This document shows positions 6,952 through 14,386 of a stretch of DNA of 26,417 nucleotides, piece by piece (the stretch's first letter is position 1; each line of letters begins with the position of its first letter). The notes below the pieces were generated by a model that did not search any database, was not told where the DNA came from, and was given only the letters and a program-made list of their open reading frames with translations. The position numbers were made by a program, and so were the translations under genes. The stretch covers positions 1-26,417 of the forward strand of contig CAZYDG010000019.1 in NCBI GenBank assembly GCA_964645835.1, given 5' to 3'. This DNA comes from CAZBME01 sp964645835. GTDB taxonomy: Bacteria > Desulfobacterota > Syntrophia > Syntrophales > UBA8958.

Positions 6952-8151
6952 ATGACATCTTGCGATGATAAACTTTCCGTTCCCGGTTTTCTTGCCAATG
7001 GGGTCCCCTGCGGCATTAAAACCAACGGAGCCAAGGATTTGTCTCTGATTTATTCCAAAAAACCCGCGCTGGTTGCGGGTGTTTTTACGACAAATTGCTT
7101 CAAGGCGGCCCCCGTGATTCTATCCATGGAACGGGTGGCTGAAGGAATGGCCCAGGCCATTATTAGCAACAGCGGCAATGCCAACGCTGCTACGGGAGAA
7201 AAAGGATATGAAGACGCCGTCGTCATGGCCCGGGAAGCTGCCCAAGCTCTGGGGATCGATGAGCGGTTGGTTCTCGTATCATCTACAGGCATCATCGGCC
7301 ATAATCTTCCCATTGACAACATTCGGGATGGAATGGGGGCACTCGTCGGGGGATTGTCTGCCTGCGGCATTTCGAAGGCCGAAGAAGGCATCATGACGAC
7401 GGATAAATTCCCCAAGGTGGCTATCCGCAGGAAACACATTGCCGGAAAGGACATCACCATCTGCGGTATAGCCAAGGGGGCCGGCATGATTCAGCCGAAC
7501 ATGGCTACCATGCTGACCTATGTGATGACCGATGCGGCCCTGGATAGCGAAGGTCTCAAGAAGGCTTTCAAATATGCCGTGGACCGGACGTTCAATGCCA
7601 TTTCCGTTGACGGATGTATGAGCACCAACGACACGGCCCTCATACTTGCAAACGGAGTGGCCGGGAATCGGCCCATTAAAGCCAAAACGGCGGCCTTTGA
7701 TCAATTCCGTGACACCCTGACAGAGGTTATGGAAGAATTGGCAAAGTCAATTGTCCGCGATGGCGAAGGCGCTACCAAGGCTATTGAAATCGTTATTGAA
7801 GAGGCGTCTACGGTTCAAGAGGCCAAGAAGATCGCCTATGCCATTGCAAACGCCAACCTGGTCAAGGCGGCTTTTTTCGGCCAGGATCCCAACTGGGGAC
7901 GGATTATCTCCGCTGCCGGCGCGATCGGCATTTCTCTGCCCGTTGAGGATGTAAGACTCTATTTTGAAGATATCCTCCTGTTTGCGCAGGGCGGCGGCAT
8001 TTCGGGCCAGGAAGCAAAGCTCCGGGAGATTATGGCGCGTGAAGAGATCCGAATGACCTTGAAGCTTGGCAAGGGTAACAAGCGTTGGCGTATCTATGCA
8101 TCGGATCTCACATTCGATTATGTCAAAATCAATGCCCATTACCACACCTGA
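6952..8151 (+). CDS. argJ: Glutamate N-acetyltransferase / amino-acid acetyltransferase ArgJ
   Basis: ArgJ moves the acetyl group from N-acetylornithine to glutamate in the cyclic arginine pathway. Many members also use acetyl-CoA to make N-acetylglutamate. The 399-residue proenzyme has the typical N-terminal block (PGFLANGVPCGIK..DLSLIY....AGVFTTN), a core ISNSGNANAATG, and the self-cleavage site in KGAGMIQPNMATMLTY. Ala185/Thr186 should be the cut point, with Thr186 becoming the nucleophile of the beta chain. The C-terminal DPNWGR motif is present. AGAAGGA at 6935-6941 precedes ATG by 10 bp. No other arginine gene is in the window, so argJ stands alone between repeats. Whether it is mono- or bifunctional cannot be read from the sequence. 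Confidence 0.95.
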   Translation: MTSCDDKLSVPGFLANGVPCGIKTNGAKDLSLIYSKKPALVAGVFTTNCFKAAPVILSMERVAEGMAQAIISNSGNANAATGEKGYEDAVVMAREAAQALGIDERLVLVSSTGIIGHNLPIDNIRDGMGALVGGLSACGISKAEEGIMTTDKFPKVAIRRKHIAGKDITICGIAKGAGMIQPNMATMLTYVMTDAALDSEGLKKAFKYAVDRTFNAISVDGCMSTNDTALILANGVAGNRPIKAKTAAFDQFRDTLTEVMEELAKSIVRDGEGATKAIEIVIEEASTVQEAKKIAYAIANANLVKAAFFGQDPNWGRIISAAGAIGISLPVEDVRLYFEDILLFAQGGGISGQEAKLREIMAREEIRMTLKLGKGNKRWRIYASDLTFDYVKINAHYHT

Positions 8152-8153
8152 TG

Positions 8154-8169
8154 TTTCACAAATGTGAAA
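8154..8169. other. Short perfect dyad after argJ
   Basis: TTTCACA (8154-8160) and TGTGAAA (8163-8169) are perfect inverted repeats two bases apart, beginning two bases after the argJ stop. No T-run follows, so it is not a standard terminator. It may be a DNA-binding dyad, a small 3' hairpin, or chance. Confidence 0.3.
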
Positions 8170-8212
8170 TGAGACGCCCAGAACCCTGGTTGTGATCGGC
8201 ACCTTATTGTTC

Positions 8213-8371
8213 CCAAATCCATCACCTAATTTCAGTCAAATCAGAGGAGAGAAGCGGGGCATTGGCCTTCCGGTTCAAGGGATTTTTCCCATGTTTGTAT
8301 GTTGCAGATGACATAACTGATACGGAGCGGGAAAAATCCAATTCACCTTCAGACCAATACCCCGCTTCTCT
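8213..8371. repeat. Palindromic intergenic repeat, family C, copy 2
   Basis: The left arm at 8247-8290 (GAGAGAAGCGGGGCATTGG and onward to GATTTTTCCC) pairs with the right arm at 8329-8371 (GGGAAAAATCC to ACCCCGCTTCTCTT). The loop is about 38 nt. The lead-in from 8213 (CCAAATCCATCACCTAATTT) matches those of copies 1 and 3. Arm identity looks higher than in copy 1. Bases 8170-8212 hold nothing I recognise. Confidence 0.75.
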
Positions 8372-8461
8372 TGATACAGACATGCATTAAGCCTTTCGTT
8401 TGGCTGTGGATTGGGGTGTTTATTCGTTTCGGGTCTTATACGCCGCGGCTTGCCGCGCATC

Positions 8462-8528
8462 CGTCATTCCGGTGAAGGCCGGAATCCAGAGAATCGGGAC
8501 TGGATGCCGGATCAAGTCCGGCATGACG
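8462..8528. repeat. Palindromic repeat, family D (GTCATTCCGG type)
   Basis: CGTCATTCCGGTGAAGGCCG and onward (8462-8489) is an imperfect inverted repeat of 8500-8528 (CTGGATGCCGGATCAAGTCC and onward), with a 10-nt spacer. Short repeats of the form GTCATTCCGGCGAAAGCCGGAATCCAG are, from memory, common between genes of many Proteobacteria. The 60-codon frame crossing it is not a convincing gene. Confidence 0.75.
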
Positions 8529-8576
8529 AAATGGGTTTAATATCTCGCTGCTTGTGGCGGATTGCGGTTGTTTATT

Positions 8577-8605
8577 TTGTCTTGCGTATTTAAAATCTTT
8601 ATGTT
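8577..8605 (+). promoter_or_regulatory. Candidate promoter for the rpsB operon
   Basis: TTGTCT (8577-8582) and TATGTT (8600-8605) are 17 bp apart, about 120 bp upstream of rpsB and downstream of the family C and D repeats. Each box matches consensus at four of six positions. A second possible -35 (TTGACG, 8636-8641) has no good -10 partner. Confidence 0.3.
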
Positions 8606-8671
8606 AGGTCTTTTCGGATTTCACACATTCCCGGATTGACGGTGTGTTGCTTTTCCGCGTTGGAGAGTTGG

Positions 8672-8695
8672 CCGCCAAGAGGAAGGGAATGGCGG
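8672..8695 (+). promoter_or_regulatory. Small hairpin in the rpsB leader
   Basis: CCGCCA (8672-8677) can pair with TGGCGG (8690-8695) around a 12-nt loop, ending 15 bp before the AAGGAG ribosome binding site (8711-8716). rpsB leaders are known to carry S2 autoregulatory structures in some bacteria. Whether this hairpin is such a site is inference only. Confidence 0.25.
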
Positions 8696-8723
8696 AAAAA
8701 AACACAAAACAAGGAGATAAGTT

Positions 8724-9527
8724 ATGGCAAGTATTTCAATGAAGTTGTTGCTTGAGGCTGGTGTCCACTTCGGTCATCAGACCAACAAATGGAATCCGAA
8801 GATGAAACCATACATTTTCGGGGCGCGAAACGGCATTTACATCATCGATCTTCAGCAAACAGTCGTTTTGTTCCAGAAGGCCTATGAATTTGTCGCCGAC
8901 ACGGTGGCCGATGGCGGTCAACTCCTTTTCGTCGGTACGAAGAAGCAGTCTCAGGAGTCGATTCGCGAGGAAGCGAACCGGTGCGGTATGCCTTACGTAA
9001 ATCAGCGATGGTTGGGGGGCATGCTGACGAACTTTACGACCATTAAAAAGAGCATTGACCGCCTGAACTATCTGGACGGTATGTTCGCCGACGACAGCAT
9101 TCGCGCCTTCCCCAAGAAGGAAATCCTCATGCTCCAGAAAGAACGGGATAAGATGGAAAAGATACTGGGCGGCATTCGGACCATCAAGGGATATCCGGGA
9201 GGCCTTTTCATAGTCGATCCCAAGCGGGAGGACATTGCCGTCAACGAGGCAAAGAAACTGGGGTTGCCTATCGTGGCCATGGTAGATACGAATTGCAATC
9301 CTGACGACATCGACTACATCATCCCCGGTAACGACGATGCTATTCGGGCAATTAAATTGTTTACATCCAGAATTGCCGATGCCGTATTGGAAGGCAAGAG
9401 AAAGTTCGAAGAAAAAATTCAGGCGGAAAGCGACAAGGATTCGCCCGCTCAGGAAATCAAAATCAACGATCTGGAAGAGACGGATGTCCCCGACAGCGTG
9501 GAGATGAAGAACGATATAGCAGAATAA
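8724..9527 (+). CDS. rpsB: 30S ribosomal protein S2
   Basis: S2 binds late to the 30S head-body junction and helps anchor S1. The 267-residue protein has the classic S2 pattern: LLEAGVHFGHQTNKWNPKMKPYIFGARNGIYIIDLQQT at the N-terminus, then FVGTKKQ, NQRWLGGMLTNF and KLGLPIVAMVDTNCNPDDIDYIIPGNDDAIRAI. It ends with an acidic tail. AAGGAG at 8711-8716 precedes ATG by 7 bp. It heads the conserved rpsB-tsf-pyrH-frr block, with tsf 40 bp downstream. Length is normal to slightly long for the family because of the tail. Confidence 0.98.
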   Translation: MASISMKLLLEAGVHFGHQTNKWNPKMKPYIFGARNGIYIIDLQQTVVLFQKAYEFVADTVADGGQLLFVGTKKQSQESIREEANRCGMPYVNQRWLGGMLTNFTTIKKSIDRLNYLDGMFADDSIRAFPKKEILMLQKERDKMEKILGGIRTIKGYPGGLFIVDPKREDIAVNEAKKLGLPIVAMVDTNCNPDDIDYIIPGNDDAIRAIKLFTSRIADAVLEGKRKFEEKIQAESDKDSPAQEIKINDLEETDVPDSVEMKNDIAE

Positions 9528-9567
9528 CAGGCAGATCAGATCCAGCTCATAAGGAGGTAGTAAAACA

Positions 9568-10173
9568 ATGGTTATAACTTCAGATATGGTTAAACAGTTG
9601 CGGGTGAAAACAGGCGCCGGCATGATGGAATGTAAGGAGGCCCTGACGGCCTCGGAAGGTGATTTTGACAAAGCAATCGATTTCTTAAGGAAGAAGGGCC
9701 TCTCGGCGGCAACGAAGCGGTCTTCCAAGGCGGCAAAGGATGGAACGATTGCTTCCTACGTCCATATGGGTGGAAAAATAGGCGTGCTCGTGGAACTCAA
9801 TTGTGAAACCGATTTCGTGGCTAAGACGGATGATTTCCAGGCTATGGGCAAAGATATTGCGATGCATGTAGCAGCCTCCAATCCTACATATGTCCGTCCC
9901 AGTGAAATCCCCGCGGATGCCATGGAGAGAGAGAAGGAAATCTATCGAGGCCAGCTTCAGGCGGAGAAGAAACCGGAGAAGATCTGGGACAAAATCATTG
10001 AAGGAAAACTCAACAAATATTACGAAGAAGTATGTCTCTTGAATCAGAAATTCATCAAGAATACCGACATTACAGTGGAAACTCTGATCAATAACATGAT
10101 CGCCAAAACCGGGGAAAATATTGTGTTGCGGCGTTTTGCCAGATTCCAGTTGGGTGAGGAACTCAAATCGTAA
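9568..10173 (+). CDS. tsf: Elongation factor Ts (short form)
   Basis: EF-Ts recycles EF-Tu by releasing GDP. The 201-residue protein begins with the UBA-like N-terminal domain (VKQLRVKTGAGMMECKEAL..GDFDKAIDFLRKKG). It has the TDFV motif (81-84) that inserts at the EF-Tu nucleotide site, in NCETDFVAKTDDF. At about 200 residues it is much shorter than the roughly 280-residue E. coli protein and resembles the compact Thermus type, in which part of the core is missing. The reading frame is clean, so this is a family variant and not a truncation. AAGGAGG lies at 9551-9557, 10 bp before ATG. pyrH starts 3 bp after its stop. Confidence 0.96.
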   Translation: MVITSDMVKQLRVKTGAGMMECKEALTASEGDFDKAIDFLRKKGLSAATKRSSKAAKDGTIASYVHMGGKIGVLVELNCETDFVAKTDDFQAMGKDIAMHVAASNPTYVRPSEIPADAMEREKEIYRGQLQAEKKPEKIWDKIIEGKLNKYYEEVCLLNQKFIKNTDITVETLINNMIAKTGENIVLRRFARFQLGEELKS

Positions 10174-10176
10174 CCA

Positions 10177-10893
10177 ATGGCGGAATGCAAATTCAGAAGG
10201 ATCCTGCTGAAACTAAGCGGTGAGGCCCTCCAGGGAAATAGAAGCCAGGGCATTGATTTCGGAGTCGTAGATCGAATAGCCTCCGAGGTTTGCTCCGTTG
10301 TCGGTCTTGGCGCTCAGATCGGCATCGTCATCGGGGCGGGCAATTTTTGGAGAGGGCAGGAAGCTGCCACGGTCGGCATGGATCGTTCCATGGCTGATTA
10401 TTCAGGTATGCTGGCTACCTTGATCAATTGTCTGTCCCTTCAGGATACCCTCGAAAAGAAGGGATTGCAGACCCGGGTCCAGTCGGCCCTCGACGTCAAA
10501 GAGGTCGCAGAACCTTATATCCAAAGAAAGGCTATCGATCATCTTGACAAGGGGCGCATAGTCATTTTTGCGGCCGGAACAGGAAACCCCTATTTTACAA
10601 CGGATACGGCAGCCGCTCTTCGGGCGGTAGAGATCCATGCGGACGTTTTCCTCAAGGCCACGAAAGTGGACGGTATTTACGACAGGGATCCGGTAAAAGA
10701 TAGAAATGCCGTAAAATATGATAAGATATCCTATACGGAGGTTTTATCAAAAAACCTCCGAGTTATGGATTCGACGGCGATAGCTATTTGCAGGGAAAAT
10801 AAACTGCCTGTTGTGGTGTTTAATCTATTGGAGGCGGGAGTAATTCAGCGTGTCATATCGGGTGAAAATATTGGGACCATTGTGGAGGATTAA
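10177..10893 (+). CDS. pyrH: Uridylate kinase
   Basis: PyrH phosphorylates UMP to UDP in pyrimidine nucleotide synthesis. It is a hexameric amino-acid-kinase-fold enzyme, usually activated by GTP and inhibited by UTP. The 238-residue sequence shows the family pattern: RRILLKLSGEAL at the N-terminus, the glycine-rich IGIVIGAGNFWRG, then DYSGMLATLINCLSLQDTLE. The ATP-side block FAAGTGNPYFTTDTAAALRA is followed by KATKVDGIYDRDP. It lies 3 bp after tsf and 3 bp before frr, so all three are probably translated from one mRNA. No separate strong ribosome binding site is needed, since the tsf stop is immediately upstream. Confidence 0.97.
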   Translation: MAECKFRRILLKLSGEALQGNRSQGIDFGVVDRIASEVCSVVGLGAQIGIVIGAGNFWRGQEAATVGMDRSMADYSGMLATLINCLSLQDTLEKKGLQTRVQSALDVKEVAEPYIQRKAIDHLDKGRIVIFAAGTGNPYFTTDTAAALRAVEIHADVFLKATKVDGIYDRDPVKDRNAVKYDKISYTEVLSKNLRVMDSTAIAICRENKLPVVVFNLLEAGVIQRVISGENIGTIVED

Positions 10894-10896
10894 TGT

Positions 10897-11454
10897 ATGA
10901 AAGACAAGATCTTTGCAGAGCTTAAAGACAATTTGGAAAAATCGATTCAATCTCTGGAGAAATCTTTTAGTAAAGTCAGGACGGGACGGGCGTCACTGGC
11001 CCTTCTGGATGGCATTAAGGTTGATTTTTACGGCGTGCCTACGCCTTTAAATCAGGTGGCGAGCCTTTCCACGCCGGAGAGCCGCTTGATCGTTATCTCG
11101 CCATGGGATACAGGGATAATCGGGGCTATTGAGAAGGCCATCCAAAAATCCGAATTGGGTTTAATGCCCTCCAACGATGGGAAGCTCATCCGTCTTTCCA
11201 TTCCACAGTTGACGGAAGAACGGCGTAAAGAGCTCGTCAAGCTGGTCAAAAAAATGGCCGAAGAGTGCAAGGTCAAACTTAGAAATTCGAGGCGGGATAG
11301 CAACGAGGCCTTTAAAACATTGAAAAAGGACAATAAAATCTCTGAAGACGAGATGTTTGGTGATCAGGAAGAGGTTAAGAAACAGATGGATAAATACATC
11401 GAAAAGGTTGATGCGATTCTCCGTGCCAAAGAGAAGGAGATCATGGAGATTTAG
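10897..11454 (+). CDS. frr: Ribosome recycling factor
   Basis: RRF acts with EF-G to split post-termination ribosomes. The 185-residue protein has the standard length and the three-helix bundle plus inserted beta domain. Seen here are SFSKVRTGRASLALLDGIKVDFYGVPTPLNQVASLSTPESRLIVISPWD, then IRLSIPQLTEERRKELVKLVKKMAEECKVKLRNSRRD. It is the last gene of rpsB-tsf-pyrH-frr and is followed 29 bp later by a strong terminator. The following uppS therefore probably has its own transcription start. Confidence 0.98.
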   Translation: MKDKIFAELKDNLEKSIQSLEKSFSKVRTGRASLALLDGIKVDFYGVPTPLNQVASLSTPESRLIVISPWDTGIIGAIEKAIQKSELGLMPSNDGKLIRLSIPQLTEERRKELVKLVKKMAEECKVKLRNSRRDSNEAFKTLKKDNKISEDEMFGDQEEVKKQMDKYIEKVDAILRAKEKEIMEI

Positions 11455-11483
11455 TCGTCAATTGTTTCTATGGTTGCTGGATT

Positions 11484-11519
11484 GACGGGGAGCCCAAAGG
11501 ACTCCCCGTCTTCGTTTTT
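11484..11519 (+). terminator. Rho-independent terminator after frr
   Basis: GACGGGGAG (11484-11492) and CTCCCCGTC (11502-11510) form a perfect GC-rich 9-bp stem with a 9-nt loop, followed by TTCGTTTTT. It closes the rpsB-tsf-pyrH-frr transcription unit. Confidence 0.92.
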
Positions 11520-11521
11520 CC

Positions 11522-11590
11522 ATGATCCACCACCAAATTTCAGCCAAATCGAGTGAGTATGCAGCGGGGCATTGGTCTTTCGGCTCACCA
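11522..11590. repeat. Palindromic intergenic repeat, family C, half copy 3
   Basis: The lead-in (ATCCACCACCAAATTTCAG) and left arm (TGCAGCGGGGCATTGGTCTT) match family C copies 1 and 2. The right arm is missing, so it cannot form the long hairpin. It begins two or three bases after the frr terminator T-run. Confidence 0.65.
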
Positions 11591-11673
11591 AAAGGCGTCT
11601 TGATAATCCATAAATGATATGTTAGGGCAATTAGAATAATAAAAACAGGTTAAACTTATTTGCTTTTTAAATT

Positions 11674-12411
11674 ATGAACGCTATTATTTCAAATAATTTA
11701 CCTCAGCATATCGCCATCATCATGGACGGAAACGGCAGGTGGGCCGAAAGGCATACGATGGGACGCATTTCCGGTCATAAAAAAGGGGCGGAGGCTGTAA
11801 GGGATACCGTGAAGGCATGCAGGGAAATCGGTATAAAATATCTGACACTGTACGCTTTATCGGTTGAAAACCTGTCGCGGCCGCCCAAAGAGATCAATGC
11901 CTTGATGAAGCTGCTGGGTGAATATATTCGATCAGAACTTGACGAAATGTTGAATAACGGAATTCGCCTGACGATGATCGGCGACATGGCGGCTTTGAAA
12001 GAACCGGTCAGGAAGCTCTTGGAGAGGGCCATGGCGGAGACCGCTGGCAATAACAGAATGGTCCTCAATCTTGCGTTGAGCTATAGCGGCAGGGACGAGA
12101 TTGTGCAGGCAGTCAGGAAAATTGCCCGTGATATACAGTCGGGAAAGATTTCGTCCGGCGATATATCAAAAGACCTTTTTTCACAAAATCTCTTTACGGC
12201 GGATATGCCGGACCCGGACCTTTTGATTCGCACCAGCGGGGAATACCGCTTGAGCAATTTCCTCCTCTGGCAGGCGGCCTATACGGAGTTTTATTTTACG
12301 GATGTCTTATGGCCTGATTTTCGAAAAGAAGACTTGCTCAAGGCCATACATGTTTATCAGACGAGAGAACGACGATTCGGCCTCACCAGTGAGCAACTGG
12401 GGAAGGGATGA
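11674..12411 (+). CDS. uppS: Isoprenyl transferase (undecaprenyl diphosphate synthase)
   Basis: This cis-prenyltransferase extends farnesyl diphosphate with isopentenyl diphosphate to C55, the lipid carrier for peptidoglycan and other envelope glycans. The 245-residue protein has the catalytic Asp18 in HIAIIMDGNGRWAERH, then YALSVENLSRP. The C-terminal PDPDLLIRTSGEYRLSNFLLWQAAYTEFYFTDVLWPDF binds diphosphate and Mg. ATG at 11674 is the only sensible start before the catalytic motif. It has no recognisable Shine-Dalgarno; the preceding bases are A/T-rich (CTTTTTAAATT), so initiation may rely on an unstructured leader. It starts the uppS-cdsA-dxr-rseP-tsaB run. Confidence 0.96.
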   Translation: MNAIISNNLPQHIAIIMDGNGRWAERHTMGRISGHKKGAEAVRDTVKACREIGIKYLTLYALSVENLSRPPKEINALMKLLGEYIRSELDEMLNNGIRLTMIGDMAALKEPVRKLLERAMAETAGNNRMVLNLALSYSGRDEIVQAVRKIARDIQSGKISSGDISKDLFSQNLFTADMPDPDLLIRTSGEYRLSNFLLWQAAYTEFYFTDVLWPDFRKEDLLKAIHVYQTRERRFGLTSEQLGKG

Positions 12412-12415
12412 TGTA

Positions 12416-13222
12416 TTGAACAGCCATGCGCAAAGATGGATCACGGCTATTGCGGCGGTACCCGCTCTGTTTGCCCTGGTATGGTTCGGCTCGGCGATCG
12501 TTTTCAGCGCCTTGATCTGGGGCTTGATTGTGTTGGGTGTTTATGAATACAACTCTCTGGTCTTCGGTAAGCCTTTTTGCTGGGAGAAGATAGAAGGACT
12601 GGTGATTGCCTGTCTGGTGCCCATTGCTTTCTATTGCGGCCATGCTGAAACTGTCCTGGGCTTGCTCAGCCTGGCCATCCTGACTGTCTTCTTTCTCTAT
12701 ATTCCGAAGATCAGGCAGGAGCCCTTCGATGTTATACCCGTTATGAAAGTCGTTTTCGGGATAATGTATGTCGCCGTCATGATGTCTTACCTGATTTGGC
12801 TTCGTCTCGGCCATGACGGTATCCGGTGGATATTTTTCGTAATCGTCCTGGCCTTTTCCGGTGATGTTTCCGCCTATTATGTCGGTAAAACATTTGGCCG
12901 GCATAAACTGATACCCCTGGTCAGTGCCGGCAAGACCGTCGAAGGTACTGTGGGGTTGGTGGTGGGCAGCACGATCTTCTGCATCGGCTTCGCATGGCTG
13001 TTCATGCCCAATCTCCAGTGGGGTCATGCAGCGGCCTTAGGGTTTTTTGGAAGTGTCCTGGGCCAATTGGGCGATCTTTGCGAGTCCGTAATAAAAAGGG
13101 CATCCGGTGTCAAGGACTCCGGCGTTATCCTGCCGGGCCACGGCGGTATTCTCGACCGGTTGGACTGCCTGATCTTCATCGGCCCTTTCGTTTATTACTA
13201 TAAGGTGTTTCTGATATTATGA
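12416..13222 (+). CDS. cdsA: Phosphatidate cytidylyltransferase
   Basis: CdsA makes CDP-diacylglycerol from phosphatidic acid and CTP in the inner membrane; it is the precursor for the PssA product made further along this window. I place the start at TTG 12416, which follows GGAAGGG (12401-12407) by 8 bp and gives 268 residues, normal for the family. The frame stays open further upstream, but that part lies inside uppS and lacks family character. The protein has about eight hydrophobic segments. Its C-terminus carries the signature SVIKRASGVKDSGVILPGHGGILDRLD. It overlaps dxr by four bases. Confidence 0.93.
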   Translation: MNSHAQRWITAIAAVPALFALVWFGSAIVFSALIWGLIVLGVYEYNSLVFGKPFCWEKIEGLVIACLVPIAFYCGHAETVLGLLSLAILTVFFLYIPKIRQEPFDVIPVMKVVFGIMYVAVMMSYLIWLRLGHDGIRWIFFVIVLAFSGDVSAYYVGKTFGRHKLIPLVSAGKTVEGTVGLVVGSTIFCIGFAWLFMPNLQWGHAAALGFFGSVLGQLGDLCESVIKRASGVKDSGVILPGHGGILDRLDCLIFIGPFVYYYKVFLIL

Positions 13223-14385
13223 AGCATATATCCATACTCGGTTCAACAGGCTCCATTGGGACGAGTGCTCTGGATGTCGTTTCCTTTAATACCGATCGAT
13301 TCAAGGTTGCGGCCCTTAGCGCCGGGCGGAACATGAGGCTTCTTGCTGAGCAGATCGAGGCATTTGGCCCGCGTCTTGTCGCCGTCATCGATGAAGAGCA
13401 TGCGGAGGTTCTCCGCGGGCTTCTGAATCCGTCGCGCCGGGTGGAAATCGTAACCGGTCCCTCGGGATATATCCTGGCGGCTACGCTTCCGGAAGCGAAT
13501 CTCGTCCTGTCGGCCATGGTCGGTGCCGCAGGACTCATGCCGACGCTGGCCGCCATCGATGCGGGAAAGGATGTAGCTCTCGCGAACAAGGAAACGATGG
13601 TCATCGCGGGCGCTCTGGTTATGGATATGGCAAAGGCAAAAGGTGTCCGGATTCTTCCTGTGGACAGCGAGCACAGTGCCATTTTTCAATGCCTGGAGGG
13701 GCAAAAAAGGGAATTTGTTAAAAAGATCATCCTGACAGCATCGGGGGGACCTTTCCTACATTATTCTGCCGACGAGATGGCCCTGGCCGGACCGGATGCA
13801 GCTTTGAAACATCCAAACTGGTCCATGGGCAAAAAGATCACAATCGATTCGGCCTCCATGATGAACAAGGGACTTGAAATCATCGAGGCCCGTTGGCTCT
13901 TCGATATCCCCTACGATAGAATCGATGTGGTTATTCATCCCCAAAGCATCATTCATTCCATGGTCGAATTTGAAGACGGATCGGTTATTGCCCAGCTTGG
14001 TCAGCCGGACATGAGGGTACCTATAAGCTATGCCCTCGCTTATCCGGAGAGGGTGAATAATGCTGCGGGGGGGCTCGATTTTACCGCTTTATCCCCTTTG
14101 TCTTTTTCAAAACCTGACGGGGAGCGATTTCCCTGTCTCGGACTTGCCCGGCAGGCGGGGAAGTTGGGAGGGATCATGCCGGCAATCCTTAATGCCGCAA
14201 ATGAGATCGCCGTAGAGCACTACCTGGAGCGAAAGATACGTTTTAACGATATTCCCCGTGCCGTAGCGGCGGTTATGGATCAATACGTGCCGACATCCTA
14301 TGCAACGGATGCGGATGGTCTACTGGCTGCCGATGGGGCAGCGCGAAAAACGGCAAACGACTATATGAAGGAATTGGTGAATTAA
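13219..14385 (+). CDS. dxr: 1-deoxy-D-xylulose 5-phosphate reductoisomerase
   Basis: Dxr converts DXP to MEP with NADPH, the committed step of the MEP isoprenoid pathway; ispG of the same pathway lies 7 kb downstream. The 388-residue protein begins with the NADPH-binding ILGSTGSIGTSALDV. It has DVALANKETMVIAG, the metal site PVDSEHSAIFQCLEG, TASGGPF, and HPNWSMGKKITIDSASMMNKGLEIIEARWLF with substrate-binding Ser/Asn/Lys/Glu residues. Length is normal. ATG overlaps the cdsA stop (ATGA), implying coupled translation, and rseP begins one base after its stop. Confidence 0.97.
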   Translation: MKHISILGSTGSIGTSALDVVSFNTDRFKVAALSAGRNMRLLAEQIEAFGPRLVAVIDEEHAEVLRGLLNPSRRVEIVTGPSGYILAATLPEANLVLSAMVGAAGLMPTLAAIDAGKDVALANKETMVIAGALVMDMAKAKGVRILPVDSEHSAIFQCLEGQKREFVKKIILTASGGPFLHYSADEMALAGPDAALKHPNWSMGKKITIDSASMMNKGLEIIEARWLFDIPYDRIDVVIHPQSIIHSMVEFEDGSVIAQLGQPDMRVPISYALAYPERVNNAAGGLDFTALSPLSFSKPDGERFPCLGLARQAGKLGGIMPAILNAANEIAVEHYLERKIRFNDIPRAVAAVMDQYVPTSYATDADGLLAADGAARKTANDYMKELVN

Positions 14386-14386
14386 T

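Noticed and set aside
8411..8593. 60-codon plus-strand frame before rpsB
   Set aside because: It is made largely of the family D repeat and has no family character.
6645..8723. CRISPR array in the repeat-rich gaps
   Set aside because: Repeats are palindromic, unevenly sized and not regularly spaced; no spacer-like pattern or cas gene is present.
12302..12415. N-terminal extension of cdsA from an upstream ATG
   Set aside because: It lies inside uppS and lacks hydrophobic CdsA-like sequence; TTG 12416 has a well-placed GGAAGGG and gives normal length.
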